The translations under genes were made by a program, and so were the position numbers. Below are positions 34,965-44,375 of a stretch of 54,801 nucleotides of DNA, piece after piece (position 1 is the first letter of the stretch; each line of letters starts with the position of its first letter). The notes beneath the pieces are model-generated. The model did no database searches, was not told the origin of the DNA, and worked only from the letters and a program-made list of their open reading frames with translations. Source of the DNA: Prolixibacteraceae bacterium (GTDB lineage Bacteria; Bacteroidota; Bacteroidia; Bacteroidales; Prolixibacteraceae). The stretch is taken from NCBI GenBank assembly GCA_003457135.1, contig DMSQ01000050.1, forward strand, positions 1 through 54,801, in the 5' to 3' direction.

Positions 34965-37900
34965 ATTTTAAATAGAACTGTTTATAGAATTCCATGTAAG
35001 TCAGAATATTCTTGCTCTTCACGAAAATCGTTTCGTTTTCAGGAGTAATGATAAAATTGCGGTAGTTTACATTCTGAATCGGCCCGTAAACTTTTTGATC
35101 GTTGGCGATGGCCCGCAGATAAATTAAGCCTGATTCCGGATCTGCAAGTCCTTCGACTTTGATCATGATCCTGAAATCGTCGAGCATGGCAGAAGAAACA
35201 ATCAGTGTTTGCTGCGGATAATTTTGCTGGTTAAACTGACGAATGGCTTCAGGCAGATAATCCGTATTGACTTCTTCTTTCGGGATAATCAGAACAAACG
35301 ACTGCTTTCCGCCCACGTTTGTCTGGTACGGTCCGCTATATTCAGGTTGCGACTGATTGGGATTTAAATCCACATTGGCTTCAATGTATTTAGTCTTGAA
35401 AAAGTTCAGGTATTCGCCAATTCGTTTACTTTCGGTGAGCTTCTTCAGGTTGGAGTCGGTAATAATGAAATTCCGGTAACTCAAAGTATCGAGGCTGCGG
35501 TACAGTTTACGGGTGGTAATCGCTCTGGTGAAATAATTAATGGCTTCAGTTTTTGTTTTAAACGGACTGACAATTATCAACTGGTAATCAGCAACTTTAG
35601 TCTGGCGAATATTTAGCCCAACTTGTCGGTATTGGTCGCTGTTATGAGCGCCAAAACCTGCAATGATCTGTTTCAGGTTCACTCCGGGTGAATTCACTGC
35701 AATCACAAAATTTTGCAATCCTTTATCTTCTCCCGAATAAATATCAAGGCCTGAACCCGTTGGAACAACAGTCACAAAACTACCTTTTTCCTTCAGCAAT
35801 TCTTCTTCCTGACGCGCTTTGGCAAGTAATTCTTCAGGTTCAGGCAGTACTTCGTCGGAGAAATCGCTGGTAACAAAACGGCTGTAATTCTTGATAAAGA
35901 ATTTCAGGTATTCGGTATAATCTTTATCAGCGGTAATTTCCCTGAAATTGGTTGAAGATGCCATGAAATTGACATATTTAATGTTTTTCAGCGCTTCAAA
36001 AACATTCCGCCGTTTTATTATTGACCGGAAATAGATCAATCCCTGCTCCTTGTCGTTAAGCGATCGGACCAAAAGCAAATTCGTATTGGTATTCAGGCTT
36101 TGTGTTTCAATATCGAAATCAATTTTGGTATAATGGTCTATATTGTAATTGGCCAGATCGAATTTCAGGCGGTTCAGATCAACATTGGCATTTTTCGGAT
36201 AGGCAATTACAAAATAGTGCAGTAAATCTTCATCGTACGAGAACTTGCCTCCAAATTCATCAGCCCCTTTCTGATTCCCGGGTAAAAGCTCACTGTTCTT
36301 AATCTGATCGCTCAAATAACCTGAATCAACCATTTTCTGATAGTCAGTGAGCGTACTATCCTGAATAAGCTTCAGGATTTGTTCGGCCAGCGGTTTGGGT
36401 TCGGCTTTCGGATAAGTTGAAATATATCCGGCAAGCAGACTTCCGAAATTTTCGCGTGTCGAGGCTGTTCCATCGGCAATGATTTTGAAAAATTTTAATT
36501 TAGGGATCAGGGCGCTATCGGGTTGCATAGATATAATTTGGTCTGAAATTTTCCCGGATTGGGCATACTGCCCGTTTTTGAATTCGAGGAATACCTGCTG
36601 GTAAAGCCGGTTGATGCTGTCAGTTCTGGCTTCCAACTCCACGAAATAATTTGGGTTCTGTAAATATTTAGCATATTTCGAATCGGGATATTTGCCAATA
36701 ATCAGGTTTTTGTAGTAATCGGCCTTTTCCTGATTGTTTTGTTTGCCGTATAAATCCCAGAGTTCAAACCACGAGGAAAGGGTGAACAGATTTTCAGGGT
36801 AGCGTTTGTTCAGATTTTCGAACGATTCAATTGATCTGGGGAAATCGGTGAAATCGGTTTTGAAGATTCTCCCCGCATTAAACAAGGCATTCCTTATTTT
36901 CGCGTGCGATACAGTCATCAACGAATCGTTTACTGGCAAATCCTGCGTGTAAAATTCGCGGCTCTTTGGATCTTCAACCTTCTTGACTTTACTTTCAGCG
37001 CTCATCAGGGAATCTTCTTCCATCGCATTTTCATCTCCGGATCCCGAACTTTTGTCTGAACGCCGCCATCCATCTTCCAGTTTTCGTTTTCCCCACAATC
37101 GCTCAAACTCAACTTTTCCGTAAGCCACAGTTGTCGGACTGTAAAAATACCAACCGGCGCCTTCTTGCTGCTGGCTCAATCCAAATCGGCTTTCGTTCTG
37201 CCTGAAATAATTCCGGTCCATCATTTGGGAAGATTCGGCCTGTTTGGCTATAGCTTCTTTTTCAACTACCTGCTTAATCCATTGATCAATTAAGGCGTTT
37301 CTCGAAGCTTCATCCATCAGGGCAATCCGTTGAAGGCTGTCTTCGCGTTCTACGGTATAAATATTATCGGTCAGGCGGGTTAAACTCTTGTGGCGATCAG
37401 ATATCTGCTGATAATTCGGATACTTTTCGTCAATAACGACCATAGCGCTATCGTAATAACTCTGTGACTTTTTGTATTCAAGTTCTTCAAAGTAGATCTG
37501 GGCCAGGGTCAAACACGAAAGGGCACGCTGGTACAGGTTATCCACACTCATGGAGGCAGATTTCATGTAATCGGCCTTAGCTTGTTCCTTATTTCCTTCT
37601 TTTAATGAAATGTTTCCCATTGCGAAATAAATCTGATCGCGGAACTCAAGGTTCTTTTTATCCCGAAGCATTTTTCTCAGTTCCTTCTTCAGCTTCTCGG
37701 CATCTCCTGTGCCGGTAAACGTTCCTGCCGCGTTAATCCGTGCATTGAAGGCCATTTTGTAAGGAGGGTTCATCCGGCTGATTTCCCTGAAAAGTTCTGA
37801 TGATTTATCCGGATTGCCGGTTTCCTGATACCATTGTGCTAACACATATTTATAACGAAGCCGGTCGCTTTTCTTAGCTGTTTGTTTTACTGCAATCGAG

Positions 37901-38586
37901 AGAAATGGAATTCCATCGGTGTATGAAAGTTGCCTGGCATAATAATCAGAAGTTACAGCAGCCAGTTCACCTTCAAGCTTATGGGGGAAATCTTCATCGT
38001 CCTGCATTTTTTGAATAAGCTCAAAGGCTTCGACATACCGTTCGAGTTCGGTATAACTTTTTATCAGCCAAATGTATGCCGTATAACGCGAAGGATCATC
38101 CTCAAATTTGCGGGTTACATATGAAAAATTCTCGATAGCCGAAGCATAATTATGCTGAAAAAAATAAGCTTTACCCATCAGGATGTAGGCATTGTCAACC
38201 CAATTGTTGAATTCTTCACGGCTGGCAAAACGAATATATGATTGGCTCCTGTTTTTGCGGCGTTTCGGCTTTTTGGTTATCGAATGCGATTGAATCAGTT
38301 TAGAGCCTTTCATGATCGCATTTTCCATTTCAGCATTGGCCGCTGTGGCCGTTGATGGATTGGTTGATTTAAATAAAGGCAAAACCTTCGAAAAATCGTC
38401 TTCATAGGAATTGTTTATCTTTTCAACTCCTGCGCGCAGGCTTTCGCGACCATTGAAATAGACATTGTAATGTGCCGTCATATTGTTGTACCGGCGCGAC
38501 ATAAACGTGTTTTTCTCGGTCGAACACCCGGCCAGAAAAAACAAAACAGCGACTAAGAAAAAACGATATGAATAGTGTGTGCCCAA
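34963..38586 (-). CDS. porW: T9SS TPR lipoprotein PorW/SprE
   Basis: A 1207-residue outer-membrane lipoprotein. The signal peptide ends in lipobox LAGC (Cys21); the conserved opening RRYNNMTAHYNVYFNGRESL is the mark of SprE/PorW. Residues about 100-400 and 590-790 hold TPR-type helices (for example YTAYIWLIKSYTELERY); the C-terminal third has repeated units of the type FVIAV...FYLK, including three copies of a YxNFI element. In Bacteroidota PorW/SprE ties the PorK/N ring to the Sov/SprA translocon. The start is a TTG at 38586: it is the only one that leaves a proper signal peptide, and no in-frame ATG lies just upstream. It is adjacent to porX, on the same strand. Confidence 0.93.
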   Translation of the reverse strand: MGTHYSYRFFLVAVLFFLAGCSTEKNTFMSRRYNNMTAHYNVYFNGRESLRAGVEKINNSYEDDFSKVLPLFKSTNPSTATAANAEMENAIMKGSKLIQSHSITKKPKRRKNRSQSYIRFASREEFNNWVDNAYILMGKAYFFQHNYASAIENFSYVTRKFEDDPSRYTAYIWLIKSYTELERYVEAFELIQKMQDDEDFPHKLEGELAAVTSDYYARQLSYTDGIPFLSIAVKQTAKKSDRLRYKYVLAQWYQETGNPDKSSELFREISRMNPPYKMAFNARINAAGTFTGTGDAEKLKKELRKMLRDKKNLEFRDQIYFAMGNISLKEGNKEQAKADYMKSASMSVDNLYQRALSCLTLAQIYFEELEYKKSQSYYDSAMVVIDEKYPNYQQISDRHKSLTRLTDNIYTVEREDSLQRIALMDEASRNALIDQWIKQVVEKEAIAKQAESSQMMDRNYFRQNESRFGLSQQQEGAGWYFYSPTTVAYGKVEFERLWGKRKLEDGWRRSDKSSGSGDENAMEEDSLMSAESKVKKVEDPKSREFYTQDLPVNDSLMTVSHAKIRNALFNAGRIFKTDFTDFPRSIESFENLNKRYPENLFTLSSWFELWDLYGKQNNQEKADYYKNLIIGKYPDSKYAKYLQNPNYFVELEARTDSINRLYQQVFLEFKNGQYAQSGKISDQIISMQPDSALIPKLKFFKIIADGTASTRENFGSLLAGYISTYPKAEPKPLAEQILKLIQDSTLTDYQKMVDSGYLSDQIKNSELLPGNQKGADEFGGKFSYDEDLLHYFVIAYPKNANVDLNRLKFDLANYNIDHYTKIDFDIETQSLNTNTNLLLVRSLNDKEQGLIYFRSIIKRRNVFEALKNIKYVNFMASSTNFREITADKDYTEYLKFFIKNYSRFVTSDFSDEVLPEPEELLAKARQEEELLKEKGSFVTVVPTGSGLDIYSGEDKGLQNFVIAVNSPGVNLKQIIAGFGAHNSDQYRQVGLNIRQTKVADYQLIIVSPFKTKTEAINYFTRAITTRKLYRSLDTLSYRNFIITDSNLKKLTESKRIGEYLNFFKTKYIEANVDLNPNQSQPEYSGPYQTNVGGKQSFVLIIPKEEVNTDYLPEAIRQFNQQNYPQQTLIVSSAMLDDFRIMIKVEGLADPESGLIYLRAIANDQKVYGPIQNVNYRNFIITPENETIFVKSKNILTYMEFYKQFYLK

Positions 38587-38772
38587 TTTTGAGTTTTGTT
38601 GACTTAAGGATAAACTGCCAATTGGAAAGAATATTGTATGATTCCCCCTTTAAATGCAGGTTTCCCAAAATATTTTGGTCAATTTTAAAAGCGTACAATA
38701 TTACAAACTTTCATCCTAATTCTGAATGAAACCATTAAATTGGAACCCATAAATCTTTCTGCAAATTCGCGT

Positions 38773-39747
38773 ATGATACGAACTAAAATCAGAGCTGTTT
38801 TTCATCCCGAACGATTTCAAGGTTGGACCCGAAAACGAAATTATTTTGAAGGCTGGTACTTCAAAGTGGTTAACAATGACGAAACCAAAGCCTTTGCCAT
38901 TATCCCGGGAATTGCCATCAGTAAAACTGGCGAAAAACATGCTTTTATCCAGGTTCTGGATGGTAAAAAACTCACTGCACGTTACCACAAATTTGAGCCC
39001 CATGCGTTCAAACCAAATTCGGATCAATTCGAAATTGCAATTGAGGACAACCATTTTTCGCAACAGGAACTGCAGCTAAATCTGCCATCTCTAAAAGCGA
39101 ACCTTCAGTTTTCAGGAAATATTCCCTGGCCTAATCAGTGGTACTCCCCCGGAATTATGGGGCCATACACCTTTTTACCTTTTATGGAATGTTATCACGG
39201 AATTGTTAGCTTGGATCATACTGTAACAGGCTATCTCGAAGTGGATGGGGAAATCCATGATTTCGGGAATGGACGCGGCTATATTGAAAAAGACTGGGGA
39301 CAATCGTTCCCAAGCGCTTACGTCTGGCTGCAAACTAATCATTTTAGTCAGCCGGGAATATCGGTTAAAGTTTCAGTAGCAAAAATTCCTTATCTGGGCT
39401 ACTCTTTTGTGGGTTTTATTGCCGGAATCTGGCTGAACAACCAACTCATTCAGTTTACCACCTACAACCAAAGTTCATTGCTAAAATCGGTAATTGATAC
39501 TGAAAAAGTTAAATTGGTGATGCAAAACAAAAACTACATTCTTGAAATTTTTGTTCGCCGGGAAAAAGCAACTGTCCTTGCATCGCCAATTTTGGGATTA
39601 ATGGATGGCCGGATTGAAGAAAGTATGAAGGCCTTCGTTGAGGTAAATCTAACGGACCGAAAATCAGGAAAATCAATTCTGAATGATATTGGACGAAATG
39701 CAGGACTGGAGGTTGCCGGTAAAATTCAGGAAATTATAATTTCCTGA
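38773..39747 (+). CDS. Tocopherol-cyclase-like family protein
   Basis: A 324-residue protein of the tocopherol cyclase-like (Tocopherol_cycl) family. Landmarks: FEGWYFKVV near the N-terminus, GPYTFLPFMECYHGIVS, and GYIEKDWGQSFPSAYVWLQ, where the EKDWG element is characteristic. In plants the family closes the chromanol ring of vitamin E; in bacteria without tocopherol the role is unknown and lipid or carotenoid handling is only a guess. No signal peptide. The ATG at 38773 was preferred to a TTG 33 bases earlier. Divergent from porW/sprE; alone in its transcription unit. Confidence 0.85.
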   Translation: MIRTKIRAVFHPERFQGWTRKRNYFEGWYFKVVNNDETKAFAIIPGIAISKTGEKHAFIQVLDGKKLTARYHKFEPHAFKPNSDQFEIAIEDNHFSQQELQLNLPSLKANLQFSGNIPWPNQWYSPGIMGPYTFLPFMECYHGIVSLDHTVTGYLEVDGEIHDFGNGRGYIEKDWGQSFPSAYVWLQTNHFSQPGISVKVSVAKIPYLGYSFVGFIAGIWLNNQLIQFTTYNQSSLLKSVIDTEKVKLVMQNKNYILEIFVRREKATVLASPILGLMDGRIEESMKAFVEVNLTDRKSGKSILNDIGRNAGLEVAGKIQEIIIS

Positions 39748-39788
39748 AAGCCTGAAAATATGTTTGCTTTTTTTGGCTGTCCAAAGAT

Positions 39789-39840
39789 CGTACGAAAAGG
39801 CAGAAGTCAGCATTCATTGTTGTTTCCGCCTTTTTATACG
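39789..39840 (+). terminator. Terminator hairpin after the tocopherol-cyclase-like gene
   Basis: AAAAGGC (39795-39801) pairs with GCCTTTTT (39828-39835), extended inside by GAA/TTC and outside by CGTA/TACG. The T run after GCC suits a rho-independent terminator. It resembles the one at 40916 in sequence. Confidence 0.65.
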
Positions 39841-39861
39841 ATATCATGGCAATGTGTGAAT

Positions 39862-39925
39862 CATGTAAATTTTTCCTAAAAACATGTAAATTTTTTAATT
39901 CTGCACCACTTACCTTTACATGATT
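39862..39925. promoter_or_regulatory. Three CATGTAAA sites before the coiled-coil lipoprotein gene
   Basis: CATGTAAA occurs at 39862-39869 and 39883-39890 (21 bases apart, two helical turns), each followed by a T run, and inverted at 39915-39922. The outer copies extend to an 11-bp inverted repeat (AATCATGTAAA/TTTACATGATT). A near-match -7 element TACCTTTA at 39911-39918 overlaps the third site, as expected for an operator. Confidence 0.45.
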
Positions 39926-40024
39926 GAAAGATTCAAATCTTCAATTATCCGGAAGTTGGGATTCAAAACAACGAAAGATTGAAATTTTATCCTGAAAATT
40001 TGTAATCATTTAAATTGAAATCAA

Positions 40025-40891
40025 ATGAAAAAGTTATTGTTTATTTTATCAGTTATGGTGTTGGTTTCATGCGGTCAGCACAAAAAAGAAATTGCACGGA
40101 TGCAGCAAAAACAAGATAGTATTGCAGCTTTAGGTGTACAAAAAGATAATTCCATATTGGAATTTATTGGCGCAATGAATGAAATTCAGGCGAATATGGA
40201 TTCGGTTAAAACTATCCAAAAGCTAGTTTCCGTTCAAACAGCGCCTGGAACTGAGTTGAAAGCTGAAGCTAAAAAACGCATCATCGAAGACATCAGGCAA
40301 ATCAACGAGTTGCTTCAGAAAAACAAAGATTTGATGAAATCCCTGCAGGGAAAACTGAACAGTTCGAATGTGAAGATTAAGGAACTCCAGACTATGATCG
40401 AGTTACAGACCAAGCAGATGGCTGAAAAAGACGCAGAACTTGCACGATTAAATACTGAACTTGAAAATTTGCATGTCAATGTTACCGGATTAAACCAGAA
40501 AATTGAAACCATTACTGCCGAAAGCGAAGCTACTATTAAAGCAAAAACACAAACTATTGATGAGCAAACCATTGCGATTAATACTGCATATTATGGTTTC
40601 GGAAGCAAAAAAGAACTGACCGAAAAGAATGTGATTGAAAAAGAAGGTGGCGTTTTGGGAATGGGCAAAACCATAAAAATGAAGAAAGATTTTAACCGTG
40701 ACTTTTTCACAAAAATAGATATCCGTGAGTTTACTTCACTGCCATTGAATGTAAAAAAAGCCAAACTTGTATCGTATCATCCCGATGGTTCGTACCATTT
40801 TACCGGAGACAAAACCATTGAAAACCTGGTGATAGACAACCCGCAAGAATTCTGGAAAGCCTCAAAATACCTGTTGATTGTGGTTGATTAA
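40025..40891 (+). CDS. Coiled-coil lipoprotein of unknown function
   Basis: A 288-residue predicted lipoprotein: signal peptide with lipobox VSC (Cys16), then a long coiled coil (about residues 20-185, heptads such as KIKELQTMIELQTKQMAEKD), then a compact C-terminal domain of about 100 residues (from NTAYYGFGSKKEL to YLLIVVD). I recognise this as a conserved Bacteroidota arrangement but cannot name a function; some relatives carry adhesin-like annotations, which I cannot verify. It stands alone between two related terminators and behind the CATGTAAA sites, so it looks individually regulated. Confidence 0.85.
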   Translation: MKKLLFILSVMVLVSCGQHKKEIARMQQKQDSIAALGVQKDNSILEFIGAMNEIQANMDSVKTIQKLVSVQTAPGTELKAEAKKRIIEDIRQINELLQKNKDLMKSLQGKLNSSNVKIKELQTMIELQTKQMAEKDAELARLNTELENLHVNVTGLNQKIETITAESEATIKAKTQTIDEQTIAINTAYYGFGSKKELTEKNVIEKEGGVLGMGKTIKMKKDFNRDFFTKIDIREFTSLPLNVKKAKLVSYHPDGSYHFTGDKTIENLVIDNPQEFWKASKYLLIVVD

Positions 40892-40915
40892 CACAGAAAT
40901 TCATTAAATACATAT

Positions 40916-40958
40916 AAAAAAGGCGGAAGTTAACATTCAATTGTTACTTCCGCTTTTT
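40916..40958 (+). terminator. Terminator of the coiled-coil lipoprotein gene
   Basis: GCGGAAG (from 40923) pairs with CTTCCGC, extended inside by TAACA/TGTTA around a short loop, flanked by an A run on the left and five T on the right, so it can work on both strands. Confidence 0.85.
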
Positions 40959-40999
40959 CATTCAGCTACGAATGCCTGGTCAATTTTTTTAGGAAGTTG

Positions 41000-41275
41000 C
41001 TATTTAAACAAATCTGAATGTGTTCCTGTCCGGATAAGTGTAATCAGCTTGATGGATTTATTTTTAGAGTAGATTAGCAACCAATCCGGAGAAATATGAC
41101 ATTCATTTAATCCTTTATACACTCCTGTCAAAATGTGGTTTTTAAATTGTTCCGGCAACTGATCTCCGGAAATCAGAATTCTGATTACCTGATTCAACTT
41201 TTGTTCGTCTAACTTACGTCTTCTGGCAAGATTTAGGTCTCTAAGATATTGATTGGTAATCTCTAAAGCGTACAC
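41000..41275 (-). CDS. YafQ/RelE-family toxin
   Basis: A 91-residue mRNA interferase of the RelE superfamily. YafQ-type features: LRDLNLARRRKLD near the N-terminus, GVYKGLNECHISPDWLLIY in the middle, and the C-terminal LIRTGTHSDLF, which carries the catalytic histidine region. Translation starts at a GTG two bases after the antitoxin stop; no ATG is available at this position. The pair is an ordinary antitoxin-first type II module. Confidence 0.9.
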   Translation of the reverse strand: MYALEITNQYLRDLNLARRRKLDEQKLNQVIRILISGDQLPEQFKNHILTGVYKGLNECHISPDWLLIYSKNKSIKLITLIRTGTHSDLFK

Positions 41276-41277
41276 AG

Positions 41278-41487
41278 TTATTTCACTTTTTTAAGGTAAT
41301 CATCAAAATCAAGGCACTTAATCGTCTTTCCTTCCCTTGCTTCCTGAATGGCCAAAATTGTTTCATTATTAGGAATATTCTCAGATTTATTTTTATCAAC
41401 GACGATTTTCCCAACACCTAATTCGCGGATTAAATCAATGATGATCTGTCCTTTTTTTGTTTTTTCGTTAATAATTATTGTAGTCAT
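41278..41487 (-). CDS. Antitoxin of the YafQ-type module (RelB/DinJ-like)
   Basis: A 69-residue antitoxin. A short N-terminal beta/helix segment (MTTIIINEKTKKGQIIIDLI) that may form the DNA-binding part, then a disordered acidic linker (ENIPNNETILAIQEAREG) and a toxin-binding tail ending DYLKKVK. Sequence similarity to RelB/DinJ is weak, so family placement rests on size and partner. The ATG at 41487 is preferred to a TTG two codons earlier. A near-match -7 element (minus strand TACCTTTA, 41505-41512) lies just upstream. Confidence 0.75.
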   Translation of the reverse strand: MTTIIINEKTKKGQIIIDLIRELGVGKIVVDKNKSENIPNNETILAIQEAREGKTIKCLDFDDYLKKVK

Positions 41488-41625
41488 ATTCAAAATATTT
41501 CCGGTAAAGGTACAAAAAGATAAGTTCTGAGAAAACCTAGGTTCGGCAAATTCAATATCTTTAAGCCATCTATTTTGAAGATATCACATAAGTTTTCCTT
41601 TCCTGAAACCTAAACCAAGCCAACA

Positions 41626-44109
41626 ATGAAAAACCAATTCTTAAAGTACTTTCCTGTTTTCTTATTCCTCTTTACTAGTTTTTCCGTGAATGCCCAGTCA
41701 CTACAAATCAACGAAAACGAGTATTTCGAAAAACCTGGACTAAACGTGATGGTCTTTTTTGATATTTATCCTGAAGGGCATCAGGGAGCGGTCGGCATTA
41801 TTCAGAATGGAACACGCGTGGCCACCAACGGCGATTTGCGTTTGGAGCCAACTCCCGGGCAATGGCAACCCATTCCGAAGGTTGGCAAACGCTCGGTTGA
41901 CCTTGCCAAAAACGAGATATCAGTTAAATGCACTTACCCCGATTCAAGTATCAACCGCAAAGGTTTTAACCCAATTGAATATCCCGATTTGTATTTCACT
42001 TACCATGTTCGGGTGGTGGGCGAAGGCAATAAATTCCGCGTATTAGTCGATTTGGACCAGCCACTTCCGGCAGGGTGGGAAAAGAAAGTCGGGTTCAACT
42101 TCGAATTGTTTCCGGCCATATTGTTCGGTAAAAGCTGGTATTTGGATAAGCAATCAGGTATTTTTCCCACTCAGCCAAACGGCCCGATGGAAAAAGACGG
42201 GAATGGTGACTGGCAGGCTTTCCCGATGGCATCCGGCAAAAAGTTAACCATCGCCCCTGAAGTTGCTGCTCAAGCCATGATTATCGAAAGTAAAGGTCAG
42301 CCTCTTCAATTGATGGATGGCCGCTTCTATCACAACAACGGATGGTTTGTGGTTCGTTCGCTGGTCACACCCGGAAAAACGGTGGGCGCCATCGAATGGG
42401 TGATCGATTGCAATGTTTTACCGAATTTCCTTTCAAAACCTGTCGTTCACGTCAGCCAGATTGGATATCATCCCGATCAGCAAAAAATAGCCGTAATTGA
42501 AGTCGATAAAAATGATCCGAAATTAGAGAAGGCCAGTTTGTATCGCATTTCGGAAGATGGTGGATTAAAGGAAATTCGGAGCACCGAACCACTAAAATGG
42601 GGAAAATTCCTGCGTTTCAACTATTATCAGTTCGATTTTTCAGAGGTGAAAATTCCAGGAATTTATCAGATTAAATATGCCGGTAACATAACAGAACCTT
42701 TCCGGATTAGCAATACGATTTACGACCGGAATGTATGGCAACCAACGGTTGAATATTTTCTTCCGGTGCAAATGTGCCACATGCGTGTAAACGAAGGTTA
42801 CCGCGTTTGGCACGGTCTCTGCCACATGGACGATGCGCTGATGGCCCCGGTTGATACCAATCACTTTGACGGATATAAACAAGGCTCTTCAACACTCACC
42901 AAATTCAAACCTTTGGATCAGGTTCCCGGGCTGAACCGCGGAGGCTGGCACGATGCCGGCGATTACGATTTGCGTGTGGAATCGCAGGCTGGCGAGGTTT
43001 GGATTTTATCGCAGGCATACGAATTGTTTAAACCTGAAATTGATCAGACAACGGTAGATCAACACCAAAACCTGGTTGAAATTCATCGTCCCGATGGAAA
43101 AAACGATCTGCTTCAGCAAATAGAACATGGAACGATAACCATTTTGGCTGGCTACCAAAGTTTGGGTCGTTTGTATCGGGGAATCATTGAAAACAGTTTG
43201 CGACAGTACGTGCATTTGGGTGATGCGGCCACCATGACTGATAACCGGAAATACAATCCTTCGTTGAAAAAAGATGAAGTCACAGCACATGAATCTGGTG
43301 TTTTGGACGACCGTTTGGTTTTCACCGAAGAAAATCCGGGACGCGAACTGGATGTTTGTAAAGCACTGGCCACCGGAGTGCGGGTTTTGAAAGGTTTTAA
43401 TGATACTTTGGCCACTCAGTCTCTCAGTGCTGCTGAAACCATTTATGTGTTAGTTGATGCTGATAAAAATCAACGACTGGCCGTTGCAAAAGTAAAAGCT
43501 GCTGTTGAATTACTGATCACAACCGGAAACGCAAAATATCAGGCTGATATTCTGAAATACACCACTCCTGAAGTTTTGAAAAGGAACGAGGTAATCGGAT
43601 ATGTGGGTCGTGTTTTGAAACAAATCAATGATGCGAAACTCACCGCTATGGTCGAAACTGCTACTAAAAATTACAAAGCCGAAGTTGACAAGGTGCAATT
43701 AGAAAATCCATTTGGCGTACCTTATCGTCCGCACATCTGGGGCGACGGCTGGAACATCCAGGGATTTGGTGTCACTCAGTATTTCCTTCAAAAAGAGTTT
43801 CCTGATATTTACGATTCAAAGTATATGTTGAATGCCCTGAATTTTGTATTGGGAAACCATCCGGGCGAAAACACCTCTTCGTTTGTTTCAGGAGTTGGTT
43901 CGCGCTCAGTTCTTCAGGCTTATGGCGTTAATCGTGCCGATCGTTCGTTTATCCCCGGAGGTTCTGTTTCAGGAACAGGGATAATCCGGCCCGATTTTCC
44001 GGAGTTAAAGGAATGGCCTTACTTCTGGCAGCAAACCGAATACGTGATGGGCGGTGGAGCAACCAATTTTATGTTTTTGGTGCTCGCAGCGAAAGAAGTG
44101 TTGAAATAG
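41626..44109 (+). CDS. Glycoside hydrolase family 9 enzyme (cellulase-like)
   Basis: An 827-residue secreted enzyme that would hydrolyse beta-glucan links. Signal peptide to about residue 23 (SVNAQ). Residues 25-265 form a beta-sandwich, residues 278-370 the CelD_N Ig-like domain (HVSQIGYHPDQQKIAVIE), and the rest the GH9 alpha/alpha barrel: GGWHDAGDYD near residue 438 carries the catalytic base aspartates, and Glu805 in QTEYVMGG is the likely acid. The end (LVLAAKEVLK) has no T9SS sorting domain, so Sec export to the periplasm is expected. It stands alone, not in a polysaccharide-utilisation locus with the SusCD pair. An atypical helical stretch (residues 590-690) interrupts the barrel. Confidence 0.9.
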   Translation: MKNQFLKYFPVFLFLFTSFSVNAQSLQINENEYFEKPGLNVMVFFDIYPEGHQGAVGIIQNGTRVATNGDLRLEPTPGQWQPIPKVGKRSVDLAKNEISVKCTYPDSSINRKGFNPIEYPDLYFTYHVRVVGEGNKFRVLVDLDQPLPAGWEKKVGFNFELFPAILFGKSWYLDKQSGIFPTQPNGPMEKDGNGDWQAFPMASGKKLTIAPEVAAQAMIIESKGQPLQLMDGRFYHNNGWFVVRSLVTPGKTVGAIEWVIDCNVLPNFLSKPVVHVSQIGYHPDQQKIAVIEVDKNDPKLEKASLYRISEDGGLKEIRSTEPLKWGKFLRFNYYQFDFSEVKIPGIYQIKYAGNITEPFRISNTIYDRNVWQPTVEYFLPVQMCHMRVNEGYRVWHGLCHMDDALMAPVDTNHFDGYKQGSSTLTKFKPLDQVPGLNRGGWHDAGDYDLRVESQAGEVWILSQAYELFKPEIDQTTVDQHQNLVEIHRPDGKNDLLQQIEHGTITILAGYQSLGRLYRGIIENSLRQYVHLGDAATMTDNRKYNPSLKKDEVTAHESGVLDDRLVFTEENPGRELDVCKALATGVRVLKGFNDTLATQSLSAAETIYVLVDADKNQRLAVAKVKAAVELLITTGNAKYQADILKYTTPEVLKRNEVIGYVGRVLKQINDAKLTAMVETATKNYKAEVDKVQLENPFGVPYRPHIWGDGWNIQGFGVTQYFLQKEFPDIYDSKYMLNALNFVLGNHPGENTSSFVSGVGSRSVLQAYGVNRADRSFIPGGSVSGTGIIRPDFPELKEWPYFWQQTEYVMGGGATNFMFLVLAAKEVLK

Positions 44110-44155
44110 CAATTAACTGATCCGATGACTTGAGGTCATCGGATCAGTTAATTGC
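44109..44155. repeat. Perfect 21-bp hairpin abutting the GH9 stop codon
   Basis: Bases 44109-44129 and 44135-44155 are exact reverse complements around the five-base loop TTGAG. The stem starts at the last base of the GH9 stop. No T run follows, so it is an unusual terminator; mRNA 3'-end protection is an alternative. Confidence 0.8.
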
Positions 44156-44206
44156 ATATGCTATACCTACTTTCAAAGCATTTTTAAGGTGGGGCTTCGT
44201 TTCTGG

Positions 44207-44375
44207 CTATTCCCTGAAAACATTTTTATAATTCACCAGCTTGGTTCCGTCAATCATCTGTTCTATTTCCCCCGAATAGCAAACGGTTGTGTTTCTGGTT
44301 TTTTCAGGCAGGATACCGCGAATATAGTTTAATCCTTTTAAAAAGCTTTTGTCGAATGTTTGCGCGGATTTAATT
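44207..44375 (-). pseudogene. C-terminal remnant of an AAA/DUF4143 ATPase
   Basis: The minus strand encodes about 55 residues beginning IKSAQTFDKSFLKGLNY and ending TKLVNYKNVFRE, which matches the usual C-terminus of the DUF4143-type AAA ATPases of Bacteroidota (EIKS-x-KTF-x-x-x-F-KGL). Nothing of the ATPase core is present upstream. The remnant ends where the DUF433 remnant on the other strand begins. Confidence 0.65.

Noticed and set aside
41626..44109. GH9 enzyme as T9SS cargo
   Set aside because: The C-terminus is the end of the catalytic barrel, with no sorting domain of about 70-90 residues after it.
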